64,000 nt of DNA from a virus. The stretch covers positions 17,363-81,362 of IMG/VR virus record IMGVR_UViG_3300037010_002253; one strand, written 5' to 3'. The notes beneath the pieces are model-generated. The model was not told the DNA's origin. It saw nothing but the letters and a program-made list of their open reading frames with translations, and ran no database searches. The number at the start of each line of letters is the position of its first letter. Position 1 is the stretch's first letter. Position numbers and translations under genes: made by a program. Below, piece by piece: positions 12,996-21,438 of the stretch.

Positions 12996-15869
12996 CTACT
13001 GCTTCGCCTTACCCCAGGACTCCCCGAACCCGATCTCCGCTGGCGTGTCGACGCGGAGGTCCTTGAAGCCGTACACGCGGTACGGGTGGCTGACGTACTC
13101 CTCGATGATCGGCCGGCACTCCTCCTCCGCGCCCTTCGGGACGTTGAACAGCAGCTCGTCGTGAATCTGAAGGGTCATCTCGACGCCCAGCTCCTCAAGT
13201 CGCTTGTCCGCGTCGATGAGCAGCATCGACATCTTCAATAGGTCGGCTGCACTTCCCTGGATGACGTAGTTGAACGCCTGCCGCTCCGCCCGCCTGCGCA
13301 ATCCCATCTCGTCGGAGTTGATGAAGGGGATGGCCACCCGACGCCGGAGGATGGTCCTCACGAACCCGTCCTGGCGAGCTCTGCGCTGGATCCGGTCGAT
13401 GCCCGACCTCATCCCCGCGTAGAGGTTGAAGAAGCCCTGCACCGCTTCCTTCCCTGCCTGCTCGCTGACGCCCGCCATCTGCGCGTACGTGCTCGGACCC
13501 ATCCCGTACAGGGTGTTCCCGACGACGCGACCCTCAACCGTGAAGCGATGCCGAGGACCTGCGTTCACGATGTCGTAGACCCGGGCGACCTGTTTCGGTT
13601 GTTGATAGAATAAGTGGTCAGCCTCAGATTCTGCGGCGAGTAGTGTCCATCGTTGTCGATCCGATCGAACACCAAGCCTTTGAAGGTAGAGTCCGACCAC
13701 TTCTTCAACGCCCAGCGTACGAAGTGCTCCCTCGACCGAAACAAGACCTTGATGCCCCTCCCCTTGTACCGGGGGGACGAGACATGCGTGTCCCTCTCGC
13801 ACCTCTGTACCATCGCGGCGTACCGACGACCGAGCATCGCCGCCCGGGAATCGTGGTACTTCTGCCCGCGCTGGCATCGGCAGTTCGTAGTTTTCCTCGC
13901 GCGAACGTTGTCCACTAGAAGCCAATGCTTCTTTTCGCACGCGGAGCACTCCGCCTCTACGTACCTTCTCGCCCTCGACCCCGGCCTCGCGCGCCGCTCG
14001 ACCTCGCCGGTCAAACGCATCGTACCCAACGGCAGCTTCCCCAGCTCCGCCAACAGCAAGTCGTCCGAAACGAACCGTGGATGCTGCGAGCCCGAACGGA
14101 ATCTTGTGTCCTTCATCGGTGTAGACCTCGTGGCCGAGAGTTGCGGTGAGACCATCGTAAGTGAGGACGGCCTTTTCACCCTTGAACACCACCCCCTCAT
14201 GGTGGACCCACTCTACCCCGTCCCATAGAAGATCGGAATCCTGAACTCGCTCGATTGGGACGAGGCCACGCTTCGTGAGAACCCGCTGGCCCTCCGCGAT
14301 GCAGCCGAAGTTGATCGTCTTGCTGCGCCGTCGCGCCTCGGGGAACTTCGCCTTGACCTCGTGCAGCAGGTCCCCGTCCACAGTCCGCGCTCCGACCCAG
14401 CGACGGACCTCCGAATCGATCTCGGTCGCCGTCAGGGAGTGCAAGTCCCACCCCCGGTTGATGGCGTTCAGCATCACCGCGTCGTTCGTGAAATGCGCCG
14501 CAAGACGCAACTCGATCTGGCTCAGGTCGATGTCCCCGACCACGCATCCATCGGGCGCGATGAACGCCTCGCGAATGTGGAAGGCGTCGTTCTCCATGGA
14601 CGGGATGTTCTGGAGGTTGTGCGCGGAGGACGACAAGCGAAGGGTCGCAGTTCCCGTCTGCTTGAGGTTGGTGTGGACCTTCCCGCCGTACTCACCGGCC
14701 GAGTGGATGAACGGCTCCACGTACGTTCCGCGCAACTTGTCCAGCTCGCGGTACGCCAGGATGATGTCCGCGATCTGCTTCGCCACTGGGTCCTTGAAGC
14801 TGGTCAGGGAATCGTCATCTGTCGACGGGAGGCCCGTGGGGGTTCGCTTCGCGATGGGCGTTCGGAGGTGGACCTCGAAGAGGTTCGCTACCTGCTTGGA
14901 CGACCCGAGGTTGAAGTCGGCGAGCACGTCATTAGAGACGCCGTACTTCTGGCAGGTGCGGAGGAACTCACTGACCGTATCCTCGATCTTCGCGTCGACC
15001 TGAAGCTTCATCTCCTCGAGCCGCACCGTGTCCACCCGACACCCGCGCCGCTCCATGCGGTAGAGGACCTGGGTGTAAGGTAGGTCGAACTGCTTGTAGT
15101 AGTCCCAGTAGGATTTGCCGTTGACCCACTCCTCCGCCTCCAGGGCGGCCCTAAGGACCTCGAACCCCATCAGGGAGAAGAGCGGGTCTTTGCAGGCGTA
15201 CGTGATGAGACGGTGGACGCCCACAGGGTCCTGCACCACCTCGTCGAGGTGGGGGACCTCAAACGTCTTGCTAGGTGTCCCGTCTCGCTTGAGCTTCGGC
15301 CGCTTGAACGTCTCGCTGTACTCGCGGATGGCACCCCACGTCTCGCCGAAGAGGGTGATGAGCTTGTACCCGAAGTACCTCTCCATGATGTGTTTCAGGC
15401 CGTGGTACATCTCGCCGCTCGCGGACAGCGTGTCCATGACCTGCGTGTCCCCCGCGAACCCATCGAGCGTGATCCCGTGGTTCCCGCAGACGTGCATGTC
15501 GTACTTGAGGTTCGACCCGACCTTGCCGATGTCGGGGTCCTCCAAGACGCCCTTGAAGTGGCGCAGGGTCCCTTCCCACGGCCCCCAGTTCGGGACGAAG
15601 ATCCGCGAGCCAGGAGCGCCTGGGTCGTACCCGCACGAGAACTGTGCGCAGATCGCGCGCGCCTTTCCTTTCGCGTGCTCCTTCCTCGGGTCGCATCCGA
15701 CCGTCTCGGTATCGAAGCCGACGACTTCCGCGTCCCGGATCATCCGAAGGGCTTGCCCAACCTTCTCCGGGGTATCAGTGATGAACGCCCCATCGACCTC
15801 GGGCAGCGTCGGTCCGCTGTAGTCGCGCCGCTTCTTGCGGCCGAGGTTCAAGTGCCACTGGTTTCCCAC
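12996..15869 (-). CDS. Family A DNA polymerase interrupted by an intein
   Basis: 957-residue precursor (694 residues after splicing) from a GTG with AAGGAG upstream. A 3'-5' proofreading domain comes first: VVGFDTETVG (Exo I), SNLKYDMH (Exo II) and YACKDPL (Exo III). The polymerase domain follows, with motif A VVGDIDLSQIELRLAAH, motif B (O-helix) split by the intein after RRRSKTINFG and resuming at TLYGMG, and motif C QIHDELLF. Joined, motif B reads KTINFGTLYGMG, the normal family form, so splicing is required for activity. This is the replicative polymerase, grouped with helicase, primase and ssDNA-binding genes. Confidence 0.95.
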   Translation of the reverse strand: MGNQWHLNLGRKKRRDYSGPTLPEVDGAFITDTPEKVGQALRMIRDAEVVGFDTETVGCDPRKEHAKGKARAICAQFSCGYDPGAPGSRIFVPNWGPWEGTLRHFKGVLEDPDIGKVGSNLKYDMHVCGNHGITLDGFAGDTQVMDTLSASGEMYHGLKHIMERYFGYKLITLFGETWGAIREYSETFKRPKLKRDGTPSKTFEVPHLDEVVQDPVGVHRLITYACKDPLFSLMGFEVLRAALEAEEWVNGKSYWDYYKQFDLPYTQVLYRMERRGCRVDTVRLEEMKLQVDAKIEDTVSEFLRTCQKYGVSNDVLADFNLGSSKQVANLFEVHLRTPIAKRTPTGLPSTDDDSLTSFKDPVAKQIADIILAYRELDKLRGTYVEPFIHSAGEYGGKVHTNLKQTGTATLRLSSSAHNLQNIPSMENDAFHIREAFIAPDGCVVGDIDLSQIELRLAAHFTNDAVMLNAINRGWDLHSLTATEIDSEVRRWVGARTVDGDLLHEVKAKFPEARRRSKTINFGCIAEGQRVLTKRGLVPIERVQDSDLLWDGVEWVHHEGVVFKGEKAVLTYDGLTATLGHEVYTDEGHKIPFGLAASTVRFGRLAVGGAGEAAVGYDAFDRRGRAAREAGVEGEKVRRGGVLRVRKEALASSGQRSREENYELPMPARAEVPRFPGGDARSSVRRDGTEVREGHACLVPPVQGEGHQGLVSVEGALRTLGVEEVVGLYLQRLGVRSDRQRWTLLAAESEADHLFYQQPKQVARVYDIVNAGPRHRFTVEGRVVGNTLYGMGPSTYAQMAGVSEQAGKEAVQGFFNLYAGMRSGIDRIQRRARQDGFVRTILRRRVAIPFINSDEMGLRRRAERQAFNYVIQGSAADLLKMSMLLIDADKRLEELGVEMTLQIHDELLFNVPKGAEEECRPIIEEYVSHPYRVYGFKDLRVDTPAEIGFGESWGKAKQ
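13565..14116 (-). CDS. HNH homing endonuclease nested out of frame in the intein
   Basis: 183 residues in the +1 frame relative to the polymerase, from an ATG at 14116 with GAGG nine bases upstream to a TGA at 13565. A zinc-finger-like set is Cys57, Cys60, Cys79 and Cys81 (CSACEKK...CRC). The C-terminal half carries the phage HNH/AP2-type pattern RYKGRGIKVLFRS, then the catalytic-like loop DRIDNDGHYSPQNLR and NNRNR. The gene starts inside intein block B and ends inside block F, so it sits where an in-frame endonuclease domain would normally be. It probably cuts intein-free polymerase alleles to drive homing. Confidence 0.85.
   Translation of the reverse strand: MKDTRFRSGSQHPRFVSDDLLLAELGKLPLGTMRLTGEVERRARPGSRARRYVEAECSACEKKHWLLVDNVRARKTTNCRCQRGQKYHDSRAAMLGRRYAAMVQRCERDTHVSSPRYKGRGIKVLFRSREHFVRWALKKWSDSTFKGLVFDRIDNDGHYSPQNLRLTTYSINNRNRSPGSTTS
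14126..14129 (-). promoter_or_regulatory. Internal ribosome-binding site for the nested endonuclease
   Basis: GAGG within the codons for His-Glu-Val of intein block B, nine bases before ATG 14116. It supports independent translation of the nested endonuclease from the polymerase mRNA. Confidence 0.55.
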
Positions 15870-15896
15870 GAAATGACTCCTTTTGCTTATCCGACG

Positions 15897-15925
15897 AAAA
15901 GAGGGGAACCCGTGGGTTCCCCTCT
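15897..15925 (-). terminator. Rho-independent terminator after the ssDNA-binding gene
   Basis: Minus strand AGAGGGGAACCC, a very short loop, and GGGTTCCCCTCT form a 12-bp GC-rich stem followed by TTTT, 18 nt after the upstream stop. It should limit transcription into the polymerase gene, separating ssDNA-binding protein levels from polymerase levels. Confidence 0.85.
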
Positions 15926-15942
15926 CCTCACCGCGCTACGTC

Positions 15943-16887
15943 TCAGCCCATGATCGTGTCGTCGTCCATGTCCTCCGTGTAGCTAGAGGTCGACGCGGCA
16001 TCCGGTCCGCCCGCGAACGGGTTGTCGATGCCGAGCTTCTCCGCCTGGGTCTTCGCCGACATCGGCTTGCAGACCGCGGGAAGATCCCACGGTTCAAGGT
16101 CGTCGAGCCAGTCGGGCTGCTCGCCGAACTCGTCCATGATGGGGTTGAAGGAGTAGGCCGTGGACTTCCCGCCGCCGGTCCGCTTCACGAGGATGGGCAC
16201 GTCGAAGATCGACCCGCGCTCGGGGCTCTTGCAGCCCGAACACGCGAGGATCTCGGTCACGCCTTCCGGCAGGTCCGTGGGGTCGTCCACGTCGACCTCG
16301 CGGCCCTTCGCGTCCTTGTAGCCGAGGACCTTGATCTTCCCCTTCTTGCAGGAGCGGCACCGCTTCGCCGCGATGTCGTTCGCGCCGGAGAGGGCCTGCG
16401 CCCACATCATCGACATCGAGTACTTCTTCTGGCCACCGCGCGACCGCTCCAGCTTCTTCTTGCAGCCGTCGCAGGTGTTCTTCCCGCCGACCTCCTCGTC
16501 GTACGTGCAGGCGGTCCAGGAGGTCTTCTCCGAATCCTGGCCGCGGAACTTGACCGTGGTCGTCTCCTTGTGGAACCAGCGGGAGTCCGCGACGTTGAAC
16601 GTCGCCTTCGGCGTCGGCTTCCCGACCCGCTTGTCGTTCCGCTGGTAGGCGAAGCAGGGAACGCACCCGAGATGACCCTCGTGGCCCTGTGCGCAGGTCA
16701 GGGTCAGGAACTTGTTCCCGCCGAGGCTGATGGTGTGATCGTGGTTGAGGTACGGCTCGGACGCCGTACCGTTGAAGTACAGCTTCGCTTCCTCGCCGTC
16801 GTAGAGGAAGAAGTTCGGTGCGTATTGCATCCGGTCACGCTTCATCTCGTCCGCGACCTTGGCTACCTGTCGAAAGTTGGGAGGCAT
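15943..16887 (-). CDS. Single-stranded DNA-binding protein candidate with zinc motifs
   Basis: 314 residues. Two CxxC groups (KNTCDGCKKK; KRCRSCKKGK) and a third CSGC suggest zinc ribbons. The first 130 residues are beta-rich with many aromatics, and the C-terminus ends in an acidic tail (YTEDMDDDTIMG) like those SSB and gp32 proteins use to recruit partners. Position between primase and polymerase, and its own terminator, fit an abundant ssDNA-binding protein. The family is inferred, not recognised by motif. Confidence 0.7.
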   Translation of the reverse strand: MPPNFRQVAKVADEMKRDRMQYAPNFFLYDGEEAKLYFNGTASEPYLNHDHTISLGGNKFLTLTCAQGHEGHLGCVPCFAYQRNDKRVGKPTPKATFNVADSRWFHKETTTVKFRGQDSEKTSWTACTYDEEVGGKNTCDGCKKKLERSRGGQKKYSMSMMWAQALSGANDIAAKRCRSCKKGKIKVLGYKDAKGREVDVDDPTDLPEGVTEILACSGCKSPERGSIFDVPILVKRTGGGKSTAYSFNPIMDEFGEQPDWLDDLEPWDLPAVCKPMSAKTQAEKLGIDNPFAGGPDAASTSSYTEDMDDDTIMG

Positions 16888-16972
16888 GTTGCTTTACTTT
16901 CTTTGTTCGCTGTCCGCTATTCGGACCAGTCGATTCCACCACAGTTTTAGGGGAAACACTAGGGAAAAACAG
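16888..16972 (-). promoter_or_regulatory. AT-richer leader upstream of the ssDNA-binding gene
   Basis: 85 nt without a gene, noticeably richer in A/T than the surroundings and holding the second copy of the leader motif (GAATAGCGGACAG at 16922-16910). Probably a promoter for the ssDNA-binding gene; no convincing -35/-10 pair is visible. The ribosome site is a weak AAAGAAAG. Confidence 0.35.
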
Positions 16973-18052
16973 TCACTTCTTTCGTCGGCCACCTCGTTCC
17001 ATGACCATGTTGTCGATGCGCCACTCGTCGTACGGCACGACCCCGTGGATCGCGTCACGGAGCTGCTTCGCTCCATCAGAGACCTCGACAAGCGAACCCA
17101 TGTCCTTCACGCCCTCAGGGTACTTGAGCACGTAGACCGACCCCGGTCCCATTTTCTCAAGAAGCTGGTCCCCGACGAAGAACGTGGTGAGCTGCCCATC
17201 CCGGTCGCTGTCGAACGCGAGGAAGACAAGCGAGTAGGTTCGCATCACATCGATCTGGTGCGTCGTCACCCGCGATCCCATCGTCGACACCGGGAGGTAC
17301 GGCGCGACCTGGGTCGGGTGGTCCCCGGGTCGACCGGCAAGGTGGACGTAGTTGGGGAGGTCGCCCAGGTCGAGCTGGTCGAACGCAATAGCGTCGAGCT
17401 GCCCCTCCGTGACGACCAAGGTCTTCACCCCGTGGGGGCGCCTGTGCTCCCCGTAGAGGTGTTGGCCCTTGGAGAACCCGAGATGGAGGTACTTGGGGTT
17501 CTGCTCCTCCCACACAGCGCGTTTCGAGAACCCAACCAGCAGCCCGCTCCCCGACCGAACGGGGATGGTGGCGCGCTGTGCTTCCGTGTCGAACCCGATC
17601 TCCCACTCCTTGAGCACGTCCTTCGTGAACCCACGGTCCAGCAAGTACTTCGGGCAGCGATCGTAGAGGGTCAGGAGACGGGGGTTCGGAGCAGCGTGGA
17701 TCACGTCCCCTGACGCCTTCGCGCCATGCGTGCGCCTCGCATCGTAGTCGGGGAGGATGGTGTCAGCCTCCTCCTCGGGGTCAAGTCCGCGGGCGAACGA
17801 CGCGGTCTCGCCGATCGCCTTCTGCGGGGACCATCCGCACGCTTCCACAAGGAAGGTGTAGATATTACCCTGCGCGCCACACCGCGACGAGTAGCAGACG
17901 TACAGACCCGTCTCCGCGTGCATAGCGAACTGGGTCCCGTCCTTGACGGCGTGGTACGGACAAGTACTTGTAAAGTTCCCGCTCGCAGAGAGCCGGATGC
18001 GCTCGCACCCGGCCTCCTTCATCCACCTCTCGACCTTCGCCGCGTTGCTCAC
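16973..18052 (-). CDS. DnaG-type DNA primase
   Basis: 359 residues. The N-terminal CHC2-type zinc finger has Cys31, His34, Cys53 and Cys58 (TCPYH...YVCYSSRC). The Toprim core shows VVTEGQLDAIA (Glu216) and FLAFDSDRDG (Asp281, Asp283, Asp285). It makes RNA primers for the phage fork. Shorter than bacterial DnaG because the C-terminal helicase-binding region is reduced. Coupled to the DnaB-like gene by a 4-nt overlap. Confidence 0.92.
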   Translation of the reverse strand: MSNAAKVERWMKEAGCERIRLSASGNFTSTCPYHAVKDGTQFAMHAETGLYVCYSSRCGAQGNIYTFLVEACGWSPQKAIGETASFARGLDPEEEADTILPDYDARRTHGAKASGDVIHAAPNPRLLTLYDRCPKYLLDRGFTKDVLKEWEIGFDTEAQRATIPVRSGSGLLVGFSKRAVWEEQNPKYLHLGFSKGQHLYGEHRRPHGVKTLVVTEGQLDAIAFDQLDLGDLPNYVHLAGRPGDHPTQVAPYLPVSTMGSRVTTHQIDVMRTYSLVFLAFDSDRDGQLTTFFVGDQLLEKMGPGSVYVLKYPEGVKDMGSLVEVSDGAKQLRDAIHGVVPYDEWRIDNMVMERGGRRKK

Positions 18053-19305
18053 AGGATTCCTCCGTCCTCGTCGTCGATTCCTTCCGCCGCCGCGTCATCC
18101 CCCGTGATCTCGCGCTTCTGGGCGAAGCTGACGCCGGGTCTCGCGTCGATCACAATGCGGCACGGTCGCCCGTCGTTGATCTTCTTGGTCCAAAGGATCA
18201 GCTCGTTCTGCTCCCTGTGGACGGGTTCGCAGATCACCCGCGTCAGGACCGTGCAGGACTGCGCGTAGGACTTCCCGTACCCGACGTCTGACACCGGGCC
18301 GGCATTCCCCCGCGCAGGGGTGTTGTTCGTCTGGTTGCTCGTCACGATCCCGATGTCGAGATCCTTCGAGAGTTGCCTCACCCCCATCGACACGATGCCG
18401 AAGTTCCGCCACTCCAGGTCCTCGGCCAGGTAATAGAGGTTGTCGATGAAGGCTGCCTTCGCCTTGTACTGGATGCACTTCGCCCTCACTTCCGCGAGTG
18501 CATGGACGCCTTGGGACATGACCTCGACGATGTGAAATGGCGGGTCCTCCTCGAAGGAGTCGATGATGGAGAAGAAGCGCTTCTCGTCGTCTGGAGGGAG
18601 AGCCCCAGACTGGACCTGCTCCCAGTCCGCCCCAGCGCGCTGTGCGGCGTACCTGTAGAGGATGTCGTCGGGGGGCGTCTCCTTCGTAAAGAAAACGGGA
18701 GTAATCCCCACGTTCTCGTGCAGATGGGTCGCGCACGCGATGAGCAGCCACGTCTTGTACGTCCCGGTATCGCCGTACAAGCCGACGTGTTGACCTCCGC
18801 GTAGGCCCTTCATCATCTGGGTGTACCGGGGCCACGGCATCGGGTACCCAAGAAGTCCATCGTGGTCCTTCGCGTGTTGGTACCTCGCCCGCACGCTGGC
18901 GGCCGACTTCGAGGTGTCGAGGTCGTTGTCCTCGGAATGCGCGAGGACGAGGGACATGGCGATCTTCTGGAACTCCTCCAGGCCCCCCTTCACGCTACCC
19001 CTGGTCGCTACTGTGACCTTCTTGAGGCCCGCCTGGATGTCCGCGTATAGCTTGCGCTCCTTGAGACCATCGAGCAGGACGCCCAGATCGTCCGCGCTCT
19101 GCTCGAACGCGAACTCGGGGAACTCGGCCCGCGCCAGGCCCAGGGACGGCAACGCGCCTCGCTTGAGGTACCGCTGCTCCGCCCACAGGAAGACCTCTCG
19201 CGTCTCAGAATCCAGGAAGAAGCTTGAGTCGACCTTCGCCTTGATCGACCCGAGCATGTCCCCCGTCTCCAGGAGACGGGTAAGAGATGCCTTTTCGATG
19301 TCCAT
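18049..19305 (-). CDS. DnaB-type replicative helicase
   Basis: 418 residues from the ATG at 19305 (overlaps the methyltransferase stop as TAATG, with AGAGG upstream). RecA-fold helicase core: Walker A variant GLYGDTGTYKTWL, Walker B-region AAFIDNLYYL, and the later SNQTNN and DVGYGKSYAQ segments typical of DnaB/gp4-type ATPases. The N-terminal domain is helical. It unwinds DNA at the fork with the primase gene immediately downstream. The Walker A Tyr before Lys-Thr is unusual but keeps the GxxGxxKT spacing. Confidence 0.9.
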   Translation of the reverse strand: MDIEKASLTRLLETGDMLGSIKAKVDSSFFLDSETREVFLWAEQRYLKRGALPSLGLARAEFPEFAFEQSADDLGVLLDGLKERKLYADIQAGLKKVTVATRGSVKGGLEEFQKIAMSLVLAHSEDNDLDTSKSAASVRARYQHAKDHDGLLGYPMPWPRYTQMMKGLRGGQHVGLYGDTGTYKTWLLIACATHLHENVGITPVFFTKETPPDDILYRYAAQRAGADWEQVQSGALPPDDEKRFFSIIDSFEEDPPFHIVEVMSQGVHALAEVRAKCIQYKAKAAFIDNLYYLAEDLEWRNFGIVSMGVRQLSKDLDIGIVTSNQTNNTPARGNAGPVSDVGYGKSYAQSCTVLTRVICEPVHREQNELILWTKKINDGRPCRIVIDARPGVSFAQKREITGDDAAAEGIDDEDGGIL

Positions 19306-19841
19306 TAGACGCTGCCTCTGGTCAAGGAAAGCTGCCACCTACGCGGTAGCCCGCGCCGCCACACCACGACCACGCTAGCGAAAAATCCAGAAGCCCTGTA
19401 GGCACCTCCAGTTAGGAAGCGAACTCTGCCCCTTATGTACCTAACCTCCGCCAGACCCACTACATCATCATGCCACCACGCGAGATCAGTGGACGCGGGA
19501 AGTAAACCGACGACTAACGCCCCAGCGCAAGAAGCTATGCGCGCCTTACGGGTCCACGCGTACACTTCCCTCCCATACGGCGGGTTCATCCACACGGTCT
19601 CTGTACCCCAGTCCTGTACGAGCCCATCCGCGCGCTCGTCAAAGTACCTGGCGCACTTCGCCGAGTCAGCGCTAGCGCACGCATCCAGCGTAAAGTTGAA
19701 CTCGGCGTTTAGTGGCTCGAATACCTCAGGGGGTGTCTCCCACAGCCGCCCGTTACCGTTATATCTTCCATTGTTCTTTGCTTGCAGCCCACGAAGTAAA
19801 CCGGGGTTGTTCGACGCCCCAATCGTTCTACGGCCTTTCAT
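19305..19841 (-). CDS. Phage DNA N6-adenine methyltransferase (Dam-like)
   Basis: 178 residues. WETPPEVFEPLNAEF near the start and the catalytic WMNPPYGR (Asn86-Pro-Pro-Tyr) with FTLDACAS define the phage Dam family that methylates adenine. It likely protects phage DNA from restriction or marks it. The coding region looks less GC-rich than its neighbours, a hint of separate acquisition. It is coupled on both sides (ATGA with the gene before, TAATG with the helicase). Confidence 0.9.
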   Translation of the reverse strand: MKGRRTIGASNNPGLLRGLQAKNNGRYNGNGRLWETPPEVFEPLNAEFNFTLDACASADSAKCARYFDERADGLVQDWGTETVWMNPPYGREVYAWTRKARIASCAGALVVGLLPASTDLAWWHDDVVGLAEVRYIRGRVRFLTGGAYRASGFFASVVVVWRRGLPRRWQLSLTRGSV

Positions 19842-20239
19842 CAGGACACCGTGATGATGACGGCCCGTGGGTCGCGCATGAGGGACCGGATGAGGCTCTC
19901 CAGGTCAACAGGCTGAACCAGCCGTGGTGTCTTGAGGTAGTGGGTCGCCACATTCGCCGCGAGGGAGTAGGTCGGCGCCTTGACGAGAACGAGGTGTCCT
20001 TCCGGGGTCCGCACGGTCTCGTCGTCCCCCCACGTCTCGTGGAGGGTCCAGAAGACCGGCAGCGGTTCCGGGTCGAACCGAACGCAGTTGACCAAGTCAC
20101 CCGCGCCAGAATGACACCTGCCCGTCCTACCGCACCGGGAGCAGGTGTGAAACCAGTCCTCCGGGGTCGTCACCCCGCGCGCTTTCCGCACGAGGTCGCT
20201 GATGGCTACACTGAGAAGAGAACGAAGTCGATTGAGCAT
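19841..20239 (-). CDS. Hypothetical protein with zinc-finger-like cysteines
   Basis: 132 residues from ATG 20239, six bases after GGAG. A hydrophobic basic N-terminus is followed by HTCSRCGRTGRCHSG and a later NC, a plausible C4-type zinc module, then an alpha/beta C-terminal part. Its start lies beside a strong hairpin that probably ends the previous transcript. Function unknown. Confidence 0.65.
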   Translation of the reverse strand: MLNRLRSLLSVAISDLVRKARGVTTPEDWFHTCSRCGRTGRCHSGAGDLVNCVRFDPEPLPVFWTLHETWGDDETVRTPEGHLVLVKAPTYSLAANVATHYLKTPRLVQPVDLESLIRSLMRDPRAVIITVS

Positions 20240-20253
20240 GGTCATCTCCAAAG

Positions 20254-20292
20254 GCAAAGCCGCCCCCATCCCACGCGGGGACGAGGGCGGCT
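20254..20292 (-). terminator. Terminator-like hairpin after the DUF932 gene
   Basis: AGCCGCCC pairs with GGGCGGCT around an inner GTCCC/GGGAT pairing, followed by TTT on the minus strand, 10 nt past the DUF932 stop. The U-tract is short, so termination may be partial. Confidence 0.5.
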
Positions 20293-20301
20293 CGGGGGAT
20301 A

Positions 20302-21408
20302 CTACGCCGCGAGGAGGAGCTTGCCCGCCGCCTCTTCCATCTGGACACGCGCGTCCGTCGGGAGAGCCTGCGCCGCTCGCGTGATCGCCTGGATGATGCC
20401 GAAGCGCGTGTTATTGGGTTCCCGCTGGAACGCCTTCTCGGCCATCTCGAGGAACTCCTCAGTGGCGCGGTTCGCGGCGAGGAACTGACGCAGCTCCCGC
20501 TCGGGGTTCGCGATGGTGACGTCGCGAGCGAGCTGGAGACGCCCGATGATCTCGTCATGGCGGTCGAGCACCGTGTCCCGCACCGACGCAACACTCATGC
20601 GGAGCTGGTGACGGTCGATGTTGATGTGGCGGATGTCGATGAGGTGTTCGCGGTTGATCAGCGCGATCACCCCGTTGGTGCAGATCTGACGGAAGATGAG
20701 GAAGTCCTCTTGAAGATTGCACGCGCCGACCTCCGAGTTTCGGAGGTGCGTCCCGAACTGATGAAAGTCCGGAACCTCGTTCGTCCCCGCATTCACCACG
20801 TCGGGGAACAGCATACGAACGTGGAACATCTTGTCGGAAACGTAACCGACCTGGAGCTTGGGTTCGTACTGCCGGATGAAGTCGCGGTGGAGGTTGAGCA
20901 GCTCGAGGTTGTCGAGGACCGCGTACCGCGTGGTGAGGAACCCGCGCATGAACCCGGTGGCGCCTGTCTCCACGTCCTTCTGGTTCATGTGGCGGATCCG
21001 CACGAAGAACTCGTTGTCGGCCACCCGCTCCTTCCAGAAGTCGATGATCGCCTTCTTCGACGCCGGGGGGACCTTCCCCTCCCAATCCAGACCGCTAGGG
21101 GAGCGGCGGATGAAGTCCGCGGGGACCTTGAGCTTCGCGCAGAACTGCGAGAAGGACAAGTCGGTCCACGACAAGCGAGGCCCACTCGCGATGTCGAGAG
21201 TCCCATCTGGATTGAACGTGAGGTCACGGCCCTTGACCGTGAAGTCCTCGTTCCGCTGCGCGAAGAGACCGAGTCGGTTCGACAGCTCGTCGAATCCGAT
21301 CGCCCGCATGGGCGCCGACCTCGCCAGCCGCGACGCGTTGTTCTGCTGCATCCCGACCCCAACCTGGGGGGTGGAGGTAACTGCGCTGGGGGTAACGCTG
21401 AGAGGCAT
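20302..21408 (-). CDS. DUF932-type phage/plasmid protein
   Basis: 368 residues. The order RYAVLDNLELLN, then SEVGACNLQEDFLIFRQICTNG and IRHINIDRHQLR, matches the DUF932 family found in phages and plasmids, whose function is unsettled (proposed links to DNA repair or recombination). The first 25 residues are Thr/Ser-rich and probably disordered. ATG with AAGGA upstream. It lies between the helicase loader and methyltransferase, consistent with DNA metabolism. Confidence 0.8.
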   Translation of the reverse strand: MPLSVTPSAVTSTPQVGVGMQQNNASRLARSAPMRAIGFDELSNRLGLFAQRNEDFTVKGRDLTFNPDGTLDIASGPRLSWTDLSFSQFCAKLKVPADFIRRSPSGLDWEGKVPPASKKAIIDFWKERVADNEFFVRIRHMNQKDVETGATGFMRGFLTTRYAVLDNLELLNLHRDFIRQYEPKLQVGYVSDKMFHVRMLFPDVVNAGTNEVPDFHQFGTHLRNSEVGACNLQEDFLIFRQICTNGVIALINREHLIDIRHINIDRHQLRMSVASVRDTVLDRHDEIIGRLQLARDVTIANPERELRQFLAANRATEEFLEMAEKAFQREPNNTRFGIIQAITRAAQALPTDARVQMEEAAGKLLLAA

Positions 21409-21438
21409 GTGACTTTCCTTGACTGTAGGAGGTGCTGT

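Larger units (their letters stand above)
13515..14303 (-). mobile_element. Intein in DNA polymerase motif B
   Basis: 263 residues (polymerase residues 523-785). Cys1 opens block A (CIAEGQRVLTKRGLVPIERV). Block B contains the TxxH pattern in TATLGHEVYT. Block F is VYDIVNAGPRHRFTVEG, and block G is RVVGN with Asn263 followed by Thr+1. The penultimate His of most inteins is Gly here. Residues about 72-236 have no recognisable domain in this frame because that DNA encodes an HNH endonuclease in the +1 frame. The frame is open throughout, so protein splicing is expected. Confidence 0.9.

Noticed and set aside
12996-15869. Polymerase broken by the endonuclease insertion (pseudogene)
   Set aside because: The reading frame is continuous and all intein splicing blocks and catalytic motifs are intact.
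3014-17869. Repeated GATATTACC motif as a regulatory site
   Set aside because: The copies at 8526 and 17866 fall inside genes where they encode ordinary codons (for example Gly-Asn-Ile), so they are coincidence.
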